From: Methylococcaceae bacterium
Lineage (GTDB): Bacteria > Pseudomonadota > Gammaproteobacteria > Methylococcales > Methylomonadaceae
Assembly (NCBI GenBank): GCA_030627265.1
Contig: DAOUSK010000002.1
Coordinates: 1 to 58,254 of the forward strand
Length of the DNA: 58,254 bases
Direction: 5' to 3'
The notes beneath the pieces are model-generated. The model searched no databases and was not told the DNA's origin. It saw only the letters and a list, made by a program, of their open reading frames with translations. Made by a program: the position numbers and the translations under genes. Of the stretch, positions 56,780 through 58,254 are shown piece after piece (position 1 is the first letter of the stretch; each line of letters opens with the position of its first letter).

Positions 56780-58254
56780 TTAGGCTATCTCAACAATATT
56801 ATCAAGGGTTAGATCAACACCTACGACGGTAACTACCGTTTCTTGGCCTCCGGTTGCTTCAGTTATCGTAACAAAGCTATCAGCTCCGCTATTGTCAATT
56901 GCAACAGTTGATCCGGGATCACCGGCAAGCACCAGAAGGTCATTCCCAACTTCAAAATCCTCAACCTGATAGGCACCTTCAATGCCAGTCAAATCAATAT
57001 CAAAGGCATCATCCTCACCGTTTATTCCAACCAATTCATAGTCAAAGTCTACTATACCAACCTTATTGGCAAACAGATCAATCGAAAAATCACTGCTTGT
57101 AAAATCACCGTCTCCATCGGTTATTAAGGCAGTCAAGTCAAGTTCAATATCACTGGCAAGATTTTCAGTTCCTGTAGTGAATTCAATCACTGGAATCTTG
57201 ACAGTTCCAAGACCCATAGTCAATTGAACGGCGTCGATTTGATTGACGCCATCCCAATTGATAATAAAGGATTGCTCTAGTGGCCCTTGAGTTCCAGGCA
57301 TTTGTTCACTTGTCAGATCAGAGTCTCCCACTAAAGTAGGTCCAGACTTTGTTCCATCTTCAAAATAAATGGAATAATATAACTCCTCAGTATCCGGATC
57401 ATACGGTTGTGAATTGTCAATATAAATCTTTAAACTCGTATTCAAGCTTTCCGGATTGATTACAAAACTTTCATCACCCAACGTAACACCAGTTGTTCCA
57501 TCTCCATCTAAATTATTATTGCCTATACCAATCCCCGAAGTACTGACATTCATAGCCTGATTGGAAATGAAATCGTAATTAGCAGCTTCAATTTCCGCTT
57601 CAGTGGGATCATCTGCACCCTCACCAATGGCCTTAAGTATATTATCTCTTGCTGTAGTCGGCACCACACCAAAAAAAACAATCTCTTCTGACAGCGAAGG
57701 TATAATCGGAGGGTCTTCCGGCGGCTCTGGAATAAGCAATGTGCGTACAGAGTCAGGTCCCCCAGCATCCAGACTTCCATCCGAACTAAGAAAAGTGACA
57801 GAGGAGCCAAATCCTTCTAAAAGATCAAATACATAGCTACCATCAGGAAAAACGGTCAAGGTAAAATTAACAGTGATATCATCCGTAGCTACATTGCCAT
57901 CAAAGTCACCCGTCATCGAACCATTATAAATATACTCGCCTGAGGCATTGGGGAATTCAGCTATTGGAACTAATGTAGATGTCCCAGCAGTACTACGAGT
58001 ACCATCGGGTTGTACAATCGTGAATGTTTCTAACGTAATACCAAGGCTAGCAAGTTGATCTGCACCCGCATCTTTAGTCCAGAAACCGTATTGCGGATTG
58101 ATGGTACCCGTGCCCATCAGGTTGCCGAAATCTAGCGATGGACCATCATCCTCGAACCTGAATGCATCGCCGATGTCTTTGCTCACCTCGTCGCTGTCAC
58201 CATCACCATCGGTAATGGTCGCTGTCAAGGTCACCAGATTGGCTGCCGATAATC
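56780..58254 (-). CDS. C-terminal part of a large type I secreted repeat protein
   Basis: The frame is open to the window edge, so only the last 490 or so residues are seen. The sequence is acidic, Gly/Asp-rich and poor in Cys. LVTLTATITDGDGDSDEVS followed by FRFEDDGPS is the signature of the T1SS-143/DUF5801-type repeats in LapA-like and RTX adhesins, and DLTALITDGDGDFTSSDF is another repeat end. The end, VTVVGVDLTLDNIVEIA, is a typical type I secretion C-terminus. Function probably in adhesion or biofilm. No hemolysin nonapeptides GGxGxDxUx are seen in this part. Confidence 0.85.
   Translation of the reverse strand, partial: LSAANLVTLTATITDGDGDSDEVSKDIGDAFRFEDDGPSLDFGNLMGTGTINPQYGFWTKDAGADQLASLGITLETFTIVQPDGTRSTAGTSTLVPIAEFPNASGEYIYNGSMTGDFDGNVATDDITVNFTLTVFPDGSYVFDLLEGFGSSVTFLSSDGSLDAGGPDSVRTLLIPEPPEDPPIIPSLSEEIVFFGVVPTTARDNILKAIGEGADDPTEAEIEAANYDFISNQAMNVSTSGIGIGNNNLDGDGTTGVTLGDESFVINPESLNTSLKIYIDNSQPYDPDTEELYYSIYFEDGTKSGPTLVGDSDLTSEQMPGTQGPLEQSFIINWDGVNQIDAVQLTMGLGTVKIPVIEFTTGTENLASDIELDLTALITDGDGDFTSSDFSIDLFANKVGIVDFDYELVGINGEDDAFDIDLTGIEGAYQVEDFEVGNDLLVLAGDPGSTVAIDNSGADSFVTITEATGGQETVVTVVGVDLTLDNIVEIA

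Overview
The window is a 58 kb piece of an AT-rich (about 40% GC by eye) gammaproteobacterial chromosome. The class follows from the gene set and order: mlaFED-mlaB-murA, murA-hisG-hisD-hisC, petABC, rpsF-rpsR-DUF2232-rplI, sdhCDAB-sdhE-ygfX, lptF-lptG, aroC-prmB, plus RTX/type I secreted repeat protein. A methanotroph-like (Methylococcales) relative is my best guess for the order, but nothing in the window, such as a methane oxidation gene, proves it. Most of the window is core chromosome. The variable parts are at 21.3-26.5 kb and from 52.2 kb to the end.

Layout. 0-8 kb: 3' part of mutM, a DUF2288 gene, two tandem PilU-type pilus ATPases, a DAACS symporter coupled to gloB, a CPBP protease with a membrane partner, ycgL and dcd. 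8.2-15.3 kb: lipid transport (mlaFED, mlaB, no mlaC), murA, and a histidine cluster hisG (short form)-hisD-ASCH gene-hisC. 15.4-18.1 kb: cytochrome bc1 (petABC). 18.6-19.0 kb: two initiator tRNA genes, each with its own promoter. 19.2-21.2 kb: a UspA protein and cobU-cobT. 21.4-26.3 kb: a seven-gene minus-strand operon described below. 26.5-33 kb: MFS carrier, aroC, prmB, a FliK-like protein, lpxA, xerD. 33-40 kb: a split YeeE/YedE pair with a TauE protein, fdxA, a gamma carbonic anhydrase, prlC and ubiD. 40-46 kb: the S6/S18/L9 operon, a SulP transporter, a DsbA-DUF1289 fusion and an esterase. 46-52.2 kb: succinate dehydrogenase with its flavinylation factor, then lptF-lptG. 52.2-58.25 kb: a decayed stretch (frameshifted histidine kinase, IS1-family remnant), a secreted M11-type metalloprotease, and the C-terminal part of a large type I secreted repeat protein that runs off the window.

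The most interesting system is the operon at 21444-26316. Read 5' to 3' on the minus strand it encodes a helical-repeat/FimV-like protein, a pseudo-receiver protein with conserved unknown domains, a small MglA-like GTPase with an altered G4 motif, a winged-helix plus roadblock-like protein, a stand-alone roadblock/LC7 protein, an Aer-type PAS protein, and a PhnD-like ligand-binding protein without a signal peptide. In Myxococcus, MglA GTPase, roadblock MglB and the TPR effector SgmX set the pole where type IV pili work. This operon has the same kinds of part plus two apparent sensory inputs, so I infer an uncharacterised GTPase switch, possibly acting on polarity or type IV pili.

An interspersed palindromic repeat with GTAGGATGGGTAGAGCGT ends occurs at seven or more intergenic places, and one copy supplies the stop codon of its neighbour gene. 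Other points worth checking are an internal duplication of the N-terminal domain in the second PilU-type ATPase, the missing mlaC, the DsbA-DUF1289 fusion, and a 31-codon ORF coupled to the MFS gene.
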